From Lobulomyces angularis (taxonomy: Eukaryota > Chytridiomycota > Chytridiomycetes > Lobulomycetales > Lobulomycetaceae): a stretch of 64,000 bases of DNA. Shown piece by piece: positions 11,735-23,580 of the stretch (positions are counted from its first letter, which is position 1; each line of letters opens with the position of its first letter). The stretch covers positions 19,816 to 83,815 of the forward strand of contig JADHYX010000044.1 in NCBI GenBank assembly GCA_027604685.1, read 5' to 3'. The position numbers were made by a program, and so were the translations under genes. The notes under the pieces were generated by a model that saw only the letters and a program-made list of their open reading frames with translations, had not been told where the DNA came from and searched no databases.

Positions 11735-13554
11735 TTATTCTGCTCTAATTTCAATACCAATTGTTGTAAACAATATATCATTTTCAATTAATTTCTTTTC
11801 ATTTACACTTACGTATAAAGGTATATCAGCTCTTATTGATTTAAAGTTAAATAATTTCTAAATAAGAAGCAAACAGAAAAGTTAAAATGTTGTTATTTTG
11901 TTCTTATTTCTTACATTATTGAAGTTAAAATTAATATGTAATAAATTAGGATTTCCAATTAACATTTCATCACCAACCTTCAAAGCTTCATATTTAACAT
12001 TGTAAACGGTTAAACATATTGTATTAAGTGAATTCAATAAGTCAACACAAATAAAAGATCTAATACAAAAGTTAAATTTTACATCTTCTTAAAACTTCTA
12101 CCTGTGGACATTAACAGGTTCACTAAACTCTTTAATTAACTTTAGGGAGATAAATGAGTCAACGTTAATCCCAAGGTCTAAATCGTTAATTTTTTTTAAA
12201 TTTTTAAAATTTAAGAAGTTTTTTTTTGTGATTTTATTCAAAGTTGCTTTAAAGTTATCATAATTGATTTCTTTGGATTTTAAATATCCTCGATAAAAAT
12301 TTTGTAGATAATTTGATATTGAGTTCAATGAATATCGTGAATTTCCTCCAGGATCTAATTCCAATGAATGTTCTAAATCTTTAAAGCAACTTTCATAATT
12401 CTCCAAATAATGATGTATCTAAATTAAAATATTGTTAAGTTAAATACATATATTTCTTTCTTCATTTCATACTGTTGCTCTATTAATAAATAAATCTGGG
12501 TTTAAACATGTTCCCGGTAAATCATACTAAAATAAAATATCAATAAATATATTGAAATTTGTACTCGAAATATTAAATTTGCAGTTATTTACCGCTTTGT
12601 TATAGGCAGTCAAAGCTTGCATTAAGTCTTTCGAATTTCTCGTTAGATCAAAAAATTTTTTTAAATAACTGGATCCCAATCCATACCAAGAATTTTTTTC
12701 TTCAATATTCATTTCTACGGCTTCTTTTGACAATGTTAGACTTTTTTCAATTTGACCTTTATACAATTCCACTTTTCCTTTGTTTATCACTCTCAAAATC
12801 ATTGCTAAATTTAATAATCCTTCCACTGTTTTTTTCTAATTTTTATATTAAGCACTTAAACCCTGACTTTTAATAAAAAAAAAACTCACTTCTCTTAAAC
12901 CTCCTTCAAAGCAAAGCTTTGCATGCTCCAAATCACCTTTTTTCCAATATACTTCACCCATAGAGTTCCATGCATCTAAACGAGAGATTGTAACAAATAT
13001 AAACAAAAAAATTATTTATGAAATTTACCTGTATTCAAAGGATCATATTTTATGGATTTACTCAAATCCAATTCTGCGTTAACGTTATAATCTCCAAAGA
13101 TATTAAATAGTTTTCCTCTAATGTAGTGATAAAAGCTTTTTTGTTTCTGTGACAAAGTTGGATCAAATGAATAAGAATATTGATTATTGGAAAAGTCTTT
13201 GAACAAAAAGATTTTTTGCAATTAATCACTTTTTAATTGAAACAAGTTACCTAGCTCTCTCTTAACACTCAAATTTCTTTTTTTTGGAGGTGTCGTTAAG
13301 ACCAACATTCTATTAAGAATATTTTCCTGTTTTAATTTCAGACATTGAGATTTAATCTGTTCAAAATCCACATTTTGAAGTTGAGAAGTAATTTCTGGTT
13401 TTGTCTGTTTTTTTTTATAATCAATCCAAAAATTATCCCGGAAACAGTACAGTTCATCAACTAAAGCTTTTAACTCTTCCGAATGTGAATCGAAATCGAA
13501 TGAAGGTGTAGTGAATAAGGTTCGGGTAAATTCAGTTTCAATACAAGTAGGCAT
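11735..13554 (-). CDS. TTC5: TTC5/Strap-like TPR protein with OB-fold C-terminus
   Basis: Seven or so exons. The N-terminal exon (ATG at 13554) gives a region with [17 protein letters not shown], similar to the start of TTC5. TPR helices follow: [16 protein letters not shown] with [51 protein letters not shown] with ALTAYNKAV; and [16 protein letters not shown]. The last exons give [21 protein letters not shown] and [14 protein letters not shown], the OB-type end of the family. In animals TTC5 is a stress cofactor (p300/p53) and recognises nascent tubulin for mRNA autoregulation. A tubulin role would fit a flagellate, but that is inference. Convergent with the tyrosinase gene. Confidence 0.75.
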
Positions 13555-14009
13555 TTAATTTTTTTTTTTATAAAAAAAAATTTTAACTTCAGAAAACAAG
13601 GGTTTCCTTCAAAAAAATTAAATAAGCTTCGGGAATAAATCTGCAACCACATGATCATAATCCAGTCGTTGTAAATTTAACTACAATTTGATGAGAGTTA
13701 ATGTTTTAGTGCAATGGAGTGTGCTAAGAAGTTCAAAAATTTTAATTCTAACTTTTATCAACTTCACAGCAAAAGATAAGTACGGAATTAACAGAAAGCA
13801 CAAAAAATTGCCCCAAATGGCAGAATTCAAAAAAATTGTCAATATTATTATTACGAAAATAGAACAGGAATTTATAGTGTTGTTCAGGTCATTTAACTAT
13901 TAACAAATTTAATTTAGCAAAGGGACGATAATTAAATAAGATATGGAGAAGTTAATAAAGGTATAGATTTTTATTAGAGTAATAAAAAAAAAAAAAAATA
14001 GGAAAATAA
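13555..14009. other. Intergenic region
   Basis: Contains the TTC5-like promoter. A plus-strand 70-codon frame near 13691-13903 has no recognisable domain and is probably chance. An A-rich tract of about 18 bases lies near 13983. Confidence 0.4.
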
Positions 14010-14488
14010 TTAAAGTGTTTTAGAAGAAAAAAAAGAAAATTTACTGAATCCTACACCAAAATAATCAAACTTTTTTGATTTCGAATAATAATTTTTTTTT
14101 GTTTTTATGGAGCAGTTGTTACTTGCCAACGAATTTTCCATTAATAATCTGTTTGGGCAAGATTTCCATTCACTAGAGAAATAGTTATTTAAGTAAAAGT
14201 AGATTATATAAAAGACTACCTATTTAATTCCAAACATGGAGGAATCACAGGGCCAAGTGAACACGGGATTCCGGTTAAACAATGACCAAAGTTGAAGGTT
14301 TTGATTCGTGGATTGTATTCTACTAATTGGTGGCCATAATGAAATGGTGTAAAAGATTCAGTTTCGCAAATATCACTATTCGTGAAGTTTAAATTTTATA
14401 AGTATATTTATTGTTACTTTCTGTGTGGAGCGATTTTCAATGAATTTGTAATTGTTAATGCAAACAAAGTTAAAAATGCAATCTTCAT
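14010..14488 (-). CDS. Small secreted cysteine-containing protein
   Basis: Not recognised. Three exons assembled by eye. Exon 1 (ATG at 14488) encodes a textbook signal peptide, MKIAFLTLFALTITNS. After a GTAACA...ATAG intron, exon 2 gives NDICETESFTPFHYGHQ and NFGHCLTGIPCSLGPVIPPC. After a second intron, exon 3 gives SEWKSCPNRLLMENS and a basic end. The mature part would be about 110 residues with six cysteines, which suggests disulfide bonds in a secreted protein. No single open frame over 60 codons covers it, so it is easily missed. Small secreted Cys proteins in zoosporic parasites are often effectors or wall proteins; neither is shown here. Confidence 0.6.
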
Positions 14489-14717
14489 ATTATTATTATT
14501 AAATTTTTGCTGAGTGAATAATAAAATTCATATAATTGTTGTCCTTAATTTATAAGATTTTTTTTTGTATAATGTAAAAATAGAAAAATCTATTTTTATA
14601 ATAGCCACGAAAAATAAAAAAATTATTTTAAGAATATATTTTGGAAATTTAATCATTAGTATCTGTTGCAATTATTAGAATCGTCAATTTTTGAAGCGAA
14701 ATAAAACTTTCGTAAAA

Positions 14718-15529
14718 TTATAATTGATGGAAATTATCAAATATATTAAAAATCACATCTACAGGAGCATCAGTAAAAATTGAGCAAGGATAGTTTTTGG
14801 TTCCCCATTGAGGATGCACGATAACTCTGCAACATCCAGCTTGTATGCAGTCATATTTCAATAGTCTCACTGAACCATCTGAATACAAAAAAATAGGTTA
14901 CACTATTTTTGTAAACAATTTTAAATACCAACATCGGGATATAAAGAACAACCTCTATCAGAGTAAACTGGATAACCAGAAGCTGGATCTGTTAAATCCA
15001 AAAAATAATTGTTTAACACTTTTTTTAGTTTCGCAGCAATAGCCAAAATCTAAAAAAAACCCATAAATTTATTACAGATTATTTTATTTAAAAAAAAGCA
15101 TACCTCTTCTAAAAAAAAATTCCTTTCCAAGTTAGACCTTTCATTAACGGCAACTAAATCCACACTTGCTTTAAAAAATATAGGCAATATTTTCAAATTT
15201 GATAACACTTCTTCACCTATGTTAGGAAAAATTAACTTCAAATCCCTATTTAAAAACTTTCCGGGTCTATGTATAGAAAATTGAAAATTTAAATTTATGT
15301 TATTGTAATTTTCTTTTGTATAATTTATCACTTTTGGAGGAGATAAGACTTCAGGTCTTTTTGAAATACTAACTACATTTTTTGAATTGTTTTGATTTTG
15401 CTGTTCTTTTTGACAAACTTGAGTTCTATTCTGTTGTTGGCACTGCCGCTGTTGGTTTCGATAAGGAGTAACATCCTTTACTGAGTTTAAATTGTTTAAC
15501 AAGTTCTTGTTAGAATGCAGAATTTCCAT
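14718..15529 (-). CDS. MMADHC: MMADHC-like cobalamin trafficking protein
   Basis: MMADHC (cblD) steers vitamin B12 to cytosolic methionine synthase and mitochondrial methylmalonyl-CoA mutase. Three exons. The N-terminal exon has a Gln/Asn-rich low-complexity stretch and then a folded part (LSNLKILPIFFKASVDLVAV, RNFFLEEV). Exon 2 gives LDLTDPASGYPVYSDRG, matching the family DP-SG motif. Exon 3 gives LLKYDCIQAGCCRVIVHPQW followed by GTKNYPCSIFTDAPVDVI, matching the family core GCC+VI.H..WGT....SIFT.A. The frame is open upstream to 15598; the ATG at 15529 is taken, but an upstream start with a hydrophobic leader is possible. It implies B12 use, which is patchy in fungi. Confidence 0.8.
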
Positions 15530-15871
15530 TTTTTTATTTTTATTAATTACAGTACAAAGATTGCTTATGAAGAAAAGAAATGAATAGTTGAAGAACAATA
15601 CAGTTTATAAATTTTTTAATCAAAAAAAAAAATGAAAACAAAAATTTTTATCAGTAGAAATTGCGTAATTAGCAGTTCAAAGAAAAGCCTGCTTTGCTGC
15701 CAAAATTGCCACATTCTCTTGGAAATGGGTGATTAAACTAACTAAACAACACAAATAAATCCAATGATAGGATATTTGAATTTATAATATATGCCATGAT
15801 ATTGTATTCAAAAAAATTAATGTTTCTTCCCTCTAATATAATTATTATGAAAGTGCAAAATAATTTAATTA

Positions 15872-17116
15872 TTATTTGCCACTATTGCTGGAACTACCAC
15901 GAACCCTCTCAATACTTAAAATATCATCATCTTTATTTTTCACAGATCCCTTGGCATTCACAAACTCATCACACAAATTGTCATATATGCACTGCAGAGA
16001 AGTAGTTCGTTCTGGTAAAATTTGACAAATAGGATTACTGTTTGGATATGATCTAGCTTCGCTTGTAAAGTTGTAAAAAGATTTTTCTTGCTTAAAATTA
16101 CAGCCAAGAGAAGTTGTCCTGATGGGACTAAAGGACCGAAAATAATTATTCCTAGTAGATGTTCTTAAAATAGATGGTCGCTGTCTTAGGTGACAATTTA
16201 AACTAACGTTTCTATTCGAAAGATTTCGAGAATTTTGTGAACAATTTGATTTATCAGAAATTAGAATTGGAGACTTGGGTATGGCAAGCGTCAGTGACGT
16301 CGATCTTGGGCTCAAATTTTTCAAACGCAGCAATCGATTATTGGTATTTTTATAAAAGGATAATTTCTTTGGAACCGCATGTGAATATAATATTGAAGTG
16401 GATCTAGGATTCACCATATGACAAATTTTCTCATCCCTTTGCACTTTCAAAGTGTCGTTACTTCCAATTCTTCGAAACTGTACATTCCTTACATGTGCCG
16501 ATTTTGCTCTGCGGGGAACTAATGTTTCACTTTTTTTTGACGAACTTCGATTGTTGCAAACTTTAATAAAAAGAAAAAAATTAGCTTCACACTTGAAAAA
16601 TTGTTTTGTTTTTCATTCAAAGTTTAAGACAGATACAGTTTAGAAAAAAATTACCATTTTGATGAGATTCTTTAATATGACTCGAAAAAACAGACTTTTT
16701 CCCTACCCATTCGCAATTATTTATTAAACAACTAACTTCTAATTGTGATATTAGCTCAATAATTTTGCTACAAGGTGAAATTCCTGTGTTTTTTAGAGGC
16801 GACCTGCAATAAACGCAAGAATTTTTTTTAAGTGTCCAAGTCCTAAAAAAATCTTTAAGCAAAAAAAAGTAGAAAGTAAAATTATTACCATAAGCAGGCA
16901 TCACAAATTATTGAATTACAGCAATTTAATTTAAGAGGGAGGTGAGGTACACAAGTGCAAACTAACTGTAAATTTTTAGTTCATTTCCATTGTTAACTTA
17001 CCTGGACATAATACTATCTCAGTGGCCTCTTTATTGGTATACGCAAATAGGTCCTTGTTTCTTACAAGGTCTGGAAGCTGGTATAGCGAGGCTGACCTAG
17101 GTGATAGAAAAACCAT
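15872..17116 (-). CDS. RING and TRAF-type zinc-finger protein with RSTSL repeats
   Basis: Probable E3 ubiquitin ligase. Exon 1 (ATG at 17116) gives SPRSASLYQLPD, then the RING starts with VLCPVCTC across an intron that ends at TTAG near 16963. It continues as LKLNCCNSIICDACLW and NSCVYCRSPL. A TRAF-like zinc finger follows: CLINNCEWVGKKSVFSSHI with KESH. The last exon (16594-15872) is a basic, probably disordered tail with recurring motifs NPRSTSIL, SPRSTSLTL, SPIRTTSLG and PERTTSLQC. These look like repeated basophilic-kinase or 14-3-3-type sites. The gene is divergent from NTE1. The target is unknown. Confidence 0.75.
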
Positions 17117-17602
17117 AGTAATCAATTTAACTTTTAATGCAATTTTAAAAATATTTTTTTTGGAAATTTTCAAAATTCAAAAAGGAAGGAAACTTAATTG
17201 GTGGTACCTTTGTTTAAAACCAAATCATACTAAAATCTTACTCTTTTTCTAAGGCGTCTCATAGTATATCATAGGATACTATATTTTTTTACCTATTAGA
17301 TTATCGTTACTTATTTTGTAACAGTTGAAATTGTTGAAAATATTTTTTATAAGACTTTAGTATTTCCCTTAAGAAAGAAACCAAAACTAATTACATTTGA
17401 TTTTTTCATCATCTTCTTGCGTCTTCTTTCTTTCCCTACTTTCTTAAAGTTTGATGCTTAAAGAATTTTTTTTAAAGAATTTTACAGCATTTCATCTTAT
17501 AACAATTCAAAATTCAAAGAGGTAGGAATCTTTATTATTCAACTTGATTCATTAATTGTGAATCGTTTTCAATTAAAAAGTCATTTCTTGATTATTATAC
17601 CA
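17117..17602. promoter_or_regulatory. Divergent intergenic region, RING gene/NTE1
   Basis: About 490 bp between two start codons pointing away from each other. Pyrimidine-rich blocks (CTTCTTGCGTCTTCTTTC near 17412) precede the NTE1 ATG. No further element recognised. Confidence 0.45.
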
Positions 17603-20600
17603 ATGGATAACATTTTGGAAACTGTTACAACTACCGTTTTAAAGAAAATTAATCCGACAAACTTCATATCACAAGTTGAAGACTCTCATATACATAATAT
17701 AAAAAGAAATGATAACTCTTTATTTTCTTATCTGCTATCTCTTTTATTTTCTACAATTACGTTTACCTTTTCAAGTTGGACAATCTTTACTTTAGTACTG
17801 CTTCTCTTTGCTTTAGCATATATTGTGTTTCGATATAGAATATTAACCAGATATAGTAGATTACCAGTGAATGACACGAAAGGAAATTCTATTGGTTATG
17901 ACGACCTACGACCAGATATTGAAAATGTTAACAATGAAAATTCACAATCTTATCAAGTATAATTGGTTTATTTATGTTTTTCTAATAATTTAAAATAATA
18001 GGACGATTTAATGGGAGCATTTCTTCAATCTATAAAAGGTATAATTATAGAATTTTATTTATCAATTCCCTTTGAATTACTTAAAAAGTTTTTGGTTATT
18101 TGGATAAACCTGTATTTCATGAGCTTGCCAGACATCTTCAAACAAAGAAACTTAAAAAAGGGTATAAATGCACAATATACAATTTTTTTCATTCTCCAAT
18201 TAAGAGAGATTCTATTTGATGGAAGCGAAAAAAATAGGGCAAGTTGTTGACTATTATCTCATTCTTAAATCTTTTACTGCTGTAGGATTTCTTTGTTGTT
18301 GCAGAAGGTGAAATCCAGGTTTTTGTAAAATCAAAAAATCAAGATGACGAGGATGAAGTGGAATTTGACGTAGAATATGATAACAAGCAATGGAGCGGTA
18401 AAATTTGTTAAAAATATTTTGATTAAAAAATATTTTGATTAAATACTGTTATAGGGCATATCTTGTTAAACGAGGTACAATCTGGCGGTACTGTTAGTAG
18501 TTTGTTTAATATTCTATCTGTATTTACGGATGGATTAAACGCAGAAACTGATCCTTTTGAAGCATCAAGCGGTGCTACGCCTGATGAACAGAACGATCTC
18601 TTTCCAGGTTTACGAAGGAATGAATCTAACGCAGTTCCATCTAATTCAGTTCAAGTGCCTCCTCTTTTGAATAATAATTCCGTAAATCTAAAAATATCTG
18701 AGACCAATGTTGAAAGCGAGGTTAAAGTAATTTATGAAAGCATAAATGATTCTTCAGATGGCGATAATAATAAAACTGTATTAAGCGAGAAAGAGTCTGA
18801 ATTAAAAACCATTAGCGAAAAAAATATTAAATGTGAAGTTAAAGAAAAAAATAAAAGTAATTTTGGGTATAAAAATCTTCACCCAGATATTGTAGCTAGG
18901 GCATCGAAAGGTTTTTTGCCTTCAAAAAATGTGACTTACTGACTTAATTCAAATAGATGCTACAATGGTAGTAATTCCTGCTGAAGCCTTTAAAAAGTTA
19001 GCTGAAAAATATCCGAGGTTTATTGTTTTTTTCCATTAAAAGTTTAAAAAATAAACAATATTATTAGTGCCGCTGCTGGTATAGTTCAGGTCATTTTAGT
19101 TAGATTTCAAAGAGTTACCTTTAACACGCTGTATCGTTATCTTGGTTTATCAAAAGAGCTCTTAAAAATTGAAAAGAATGTTAATAAATTCAGTAACGAA
19201 GGTAAGTAATTTGTCAATATAAATTTTATTTTATTAAGGTCTTCCTGTAAATTTTATGGATGGAGACTGGGAAGAATATTTAGAGAGACTTAGAGAGAGA
19301 TTTGGATTGCATGGATCTCCTTCAATTTTGCAGAATCACAGTTTATGTAGTAGTCCTAGTAACATATCAAAGCCATTAAAAAAAAATTTTCCATTATTTT
19401 CTGACACAGAAAGTACATTCCAGCGTCCAGGAAACCCAATTAAGAATTTACATATACAAATTTCACAGAGTAAATCAACTGCAAATAGCAATTCGAAACA
19501 CAGTGTTCAAATGAAGGAAAATTACAATAGTGATGCAGATTATGACGATTCAGAGTTTGAGGTAGTCCCGAATAATGGCAAACAGTTTCCTGTTAAATCC
19601 AAACATTTTTTTTTTGATGATATGGATGAGGGTATTGCTTGCATATTTATCGATTCTAATTAAATTGTAGATGAACTGCGCTTAAAACAGTGTTGCTTTG
19701 ATTTAATATCAAAGTTAATTGGCTTTTGTCCAAACATTACAACACCAGTAAATAATTCAAAATCTCATAGTATGAGAGATTTACAACGCGATTTCGAGTT
19801 AAACAACTACCTGATAAATGATTTATTAAATGGCTACTCCCCAAAAAAATCACAAGCGAAAAGAAGATTAAGTATTGATTCAAACACTGAAGACGACATG
19901 GTACGTTAAAGGATACATTAGTTACTTATGATTTTAGAGCACTACTAGTAGTATTGGCGCTGGTAGCAATGTCAGTCTTTTGATAGAGCCTGCAAATGAT
20001 CTTCAAATTTTACATTATAAACCTGGTAAATTGCTCCGATTTAAATGTTACCATTTTAAAGTATTTTTTTTTTTTTTTCAGGTGACATTCTATGTAAAGA
20101 AGGCGACAGGGTGGAAGGGGTGTATTTAGTAATCGATGGCTATTTAGAGGCTAGCATGAAAAGCAGTATTAATGAAATGGCAAATGCAACTTCTTTTACA
20201 TCATCAAAGGACTTAGATAATGAATACGATAGTAAAAAAGTACGCACTTTAAAAAAAAGTCTTTTTATAATTGGTGAAGGTGGTCTGGCCGGTTACCTCT
20301 CTGCTTTAACTGGTAATTAATGTAATTTAGTATTTTTTAATATTCTTTAGGCCATCCTTCTTTTATTACCTTACTGGCAAAAACCGATGTGTTAGTAGCG
20401 TTTTTGCCTAAATTAGTTTTAGATAAATATGTTGAAAAGAGTCCAAAAATTTTACTTACCCTCGCTGAAAGGCTGATTAATCAGTTATCTCCAGTAGTTT
20501 TGCATATCGATATTGCATTAGGTAATTATTTTTATGTAAAAAGTAACTAAATAATCTGAAAAAAAGAATGGGGTCATGTACCAAGTGGCCACATACTTTG

Positions 20601-23225
20601 CCGTCAAAACGAAAAAGCTGAAGATATATATGTTGTCTTAAGTGGAAGATTGCGAACAATTCTAGTAACCCTAAAATTTTAATTTTTAATTAGAAATTAA
20701 TTACTATAAAAAAATTTAGGAAGGCAAAAATAATGACAAGTTGGATATTATTCCACCGGAGTCTCCAAAGCTAAAGAAAAAAGGAAATTCCAAAAAAGGT
20801 TTTTTCGATGGTTTTGATGTCAATGATGGAATTGGAACTAGTTTTTTTCCAGTGAAGGGACCGAGTATTGCCACATCTTACTTTGAAATTTTACAGGAAC
20901 ATGGTCAAGGAGAATCAGTTGGAGAGTTAGAAGCCTTGACTGGCTCTAGAAGGTTATCTTTATTATTACGCACTACTTTAAACTTTATATTTAGACCTGG
21001 GACTCTTCATGCTATTAGAGATTCTGAAGTAGCGGTAATTCCAAAAAATTTGTTTGTAGCATTGTCTGTGCAGCATCCTGCTATTACAGTTCAAATTTCA
21101 AGAATTATAGCCAAAAAATCGCAAGCTGATAACCTTTTCAAAAATCCAGATTTTTTACCTGGTGGTTTAGGAAGTTCCTCATCCCCATATAGTTCTAGTT
21201 CTACATCAGCTACTTTGGCATCCAATAACTGCAACTTAAAAACTGTTGCGATACTTCCAGTTCATGCAAATGTGCCAATAGCCGAGTTTGCAGATAGATT
21301 ACAGGAGAGTTTGGTTTTATTGGGGGCTTCCGTTGCTGTACTCAATACTTCTTCCGTGATGGCGAGAATGGGAAAACATGCTTTTTCAAAATTAGGAAGG
21401 TTATAAAACAATTGTGTATTTTTTTTAAACTTAGTATCTAGATTGAAGTTGACGTCTTGGTTAAATGAAATGGAGGACAGACACAGACTCGTTTTGTATG
21501 TAGCAGACGGTGGTGTAGGATCTCCATGGACACAAAGGTAAATTTGGTAGCTTTTCTTATAAATATTTTTTATAGATGTATTCGTCAAGCTGACTGCTTG
21601 ATGCTAATAGGCTTAGGCGACGAAGATCCTTCAATAGGGGAATACGAGCGGTTGCTCATTGGTATGAAAACAACAGCCAGGAAAGAACTAGTAAGATATT
21701 CAATACATTGCTTAAATTTAATTTTCGAAACTAGGTATTACTGCATAGCGAAAGGCACTGTTTGCCTGGTTCTACTTCCTTATGGCTCAAAAATAGAGGA
21801 TGGATTCATGCACATCATCACGTAATTAGCACGTTAAAAATTCATTTTTTGAGTAATTCTAGGTACAAATGCGTTTAAAAACTGGTAACTCCTATTCTAA
21901 AGTTTCCCAGAGAAATGTTCCAACATTAACATTGTTGCGATCTCAAATATTTGCGAAATATTACACAGCAGATTCTCAGCATATAAAGAAAGCTGGACAT
22001 TCTACAGACGTGCATTCAGGACTACGATCAGATTTTGCTAGGCTCGGAAGAAGATTACTATCAAAGTCTATTGGCTTGGTATTAGGTTTTGTTTGAATAA
22101 TTTTGTATAATTTGTTAATTAATTAAACTTATTATAGGAGGTGGAGGTGCTCGTGGTATCGCACATGTTGGGATTATTCAAGCATTTGAGGAAGCTGGAA
22201 TCCCTGTTGATATGGTTGGTGGCACCTCCATTGGAAGCTTTGTGGGGGGATTATATGCCAGAGAAAATGACGCAGTTTCAATATATGGCAGAGCCAAGAG
22301 TTTTAGTAATAGGATGTCTTCGCTATGGCGAAAAATTCTAGATATCACTTATCCATTCACTGCGTTATTTACTGGTCATGAGTTCAATCGTGGTATTTGG
22401 AAAGTATTTTTAGATACAAGAATTGAAGATTGCTGGTTACCTTACTTCGCTATTACTACTAATATTACCTGGTCAAGAATGGAAGCGCACAGGTTTGGTT
22501 ATATGTGGCGCTACATAAGAGCATCAATGTCTCTATCTGGGGTATTTAATATATTGAGTTTTTCTTAATATTTGTTCAATATAGTACTTACCACCTCTAT
22601 GTGATAATGGTCATATGGTAAATTTTTATTATATTTTAAAATTACTTCCACAAAATGTTTTAGTTGCTAGATGGAGGTTATTTGAATAATTTACCAGCAG
22701 ATGTGATGAAGGTCTTAGGTGCCGATACGGTTATTGCTGTAGACGTAGGCAGTGCAGATGATAATTCTGATGTGAATTATGGTGATTCATTATCTGGTTG
22801 GTGGGTGATGTGGTGTAGAATGAATCCCTTGTAACTTAACAAAATTTTAAATTAAAAACTTTTTATTTCTTAGAGCTGGAATTATTGGGCCAGATGTTAG
22901 CAAAATTCCTGCAATGGCTGAAATACAAAGCAGATTGGCATATGTTAGTTGTGTAAAACAACTTGAAACCGCAAAGTCTATCGATGGGTATTGTACAGCA
23001 ATTAATTTATTCATTTTTTTTAGGGTTCTGTATTTGCGGCCGCCTGTTAACCACTATGGAACACTGGAATTTGGAAAATACGATAAAATTTTTCAATGTG
23101 GTTATGAATACGGAAAAGAAATTGTTGCTAATTGGGAAAGAGATAGCGTTTTAGAAGAGTTATTTGGAATAAAAACTGAAGCAGATGATAAAAAGGGACG
23201 GCAGAATCGAAGAGCTTCTATTTGA
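17603..23225 (+). CDS. NTE1: NTE1 lysophospholipase (neuropathy target esterase family)
   Basis: ER phospholipase B that deacylates phosphatidylcholine to glycerophosphocholine. Many exons. ATG at 17603 is followed by a membrane helix ([20 protein letters not shown]). Cyclic-nucleotide-binding-like domains follow: the first around 18050-19200 ([58 protein letters not shown]); two more around 19670-21130 ([52 protein letters not shown]). The patatin domain has the oxyanion loop [12 protein letters not shown] (22136-22171), the serine motif GTSIGS (about 22215-22233) and the catalytic Asp in [10 protein letters not shown] (about 22672). All catalytic elements are intact. The segment between domains 1 and 2 is long and acidic. 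The C-terminus is basic. Confidence 0.95.
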
Positions 23226-23580
23226 ATTTTTTTTTACATTTAGTATTTTATAGTTTGATATTTACTTTTTTAGTCATTATAATTCACGATTATTATTGTA
23301 ATTTATTTAAATTTTAAAATACGGTATAACTCACTTCGTAAGCCAAATATTTACCAGAATTTTTTACAAAACTACTCTATTTCTACACAAAATGGGTTAC
23401 CTTCAATAAAATATTTTTTTTAAGAAAAATATCAATTTCATTTAACGGATTCCCAGTATTAAAATTTTATTTTATTAATTTGTTTATTTTATTATATTTT
23501 ATTTTTTAATGTTTAATTTTTTAATTTTTTTTTTTTTTTTTTAATAGGGGTTATATAATTATTTTTATTATTAAACAAAT
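23226..23580. other. Intergenic region with AT tracts
   Basis: About 355 bp, almost pure A/T between 23450 and 23580 including a T tract of about 19 bases just before the DBP7 ATG. No gene seen. Confidence 0.6.

Noticed and set aside
13688..13903. Plus-strand 71-codon open frame upstream of the TTC5-like gene
   Set aside because: No known motif, starts at a non-ATG codon, and lies in the likely promoter of the opposite gene.
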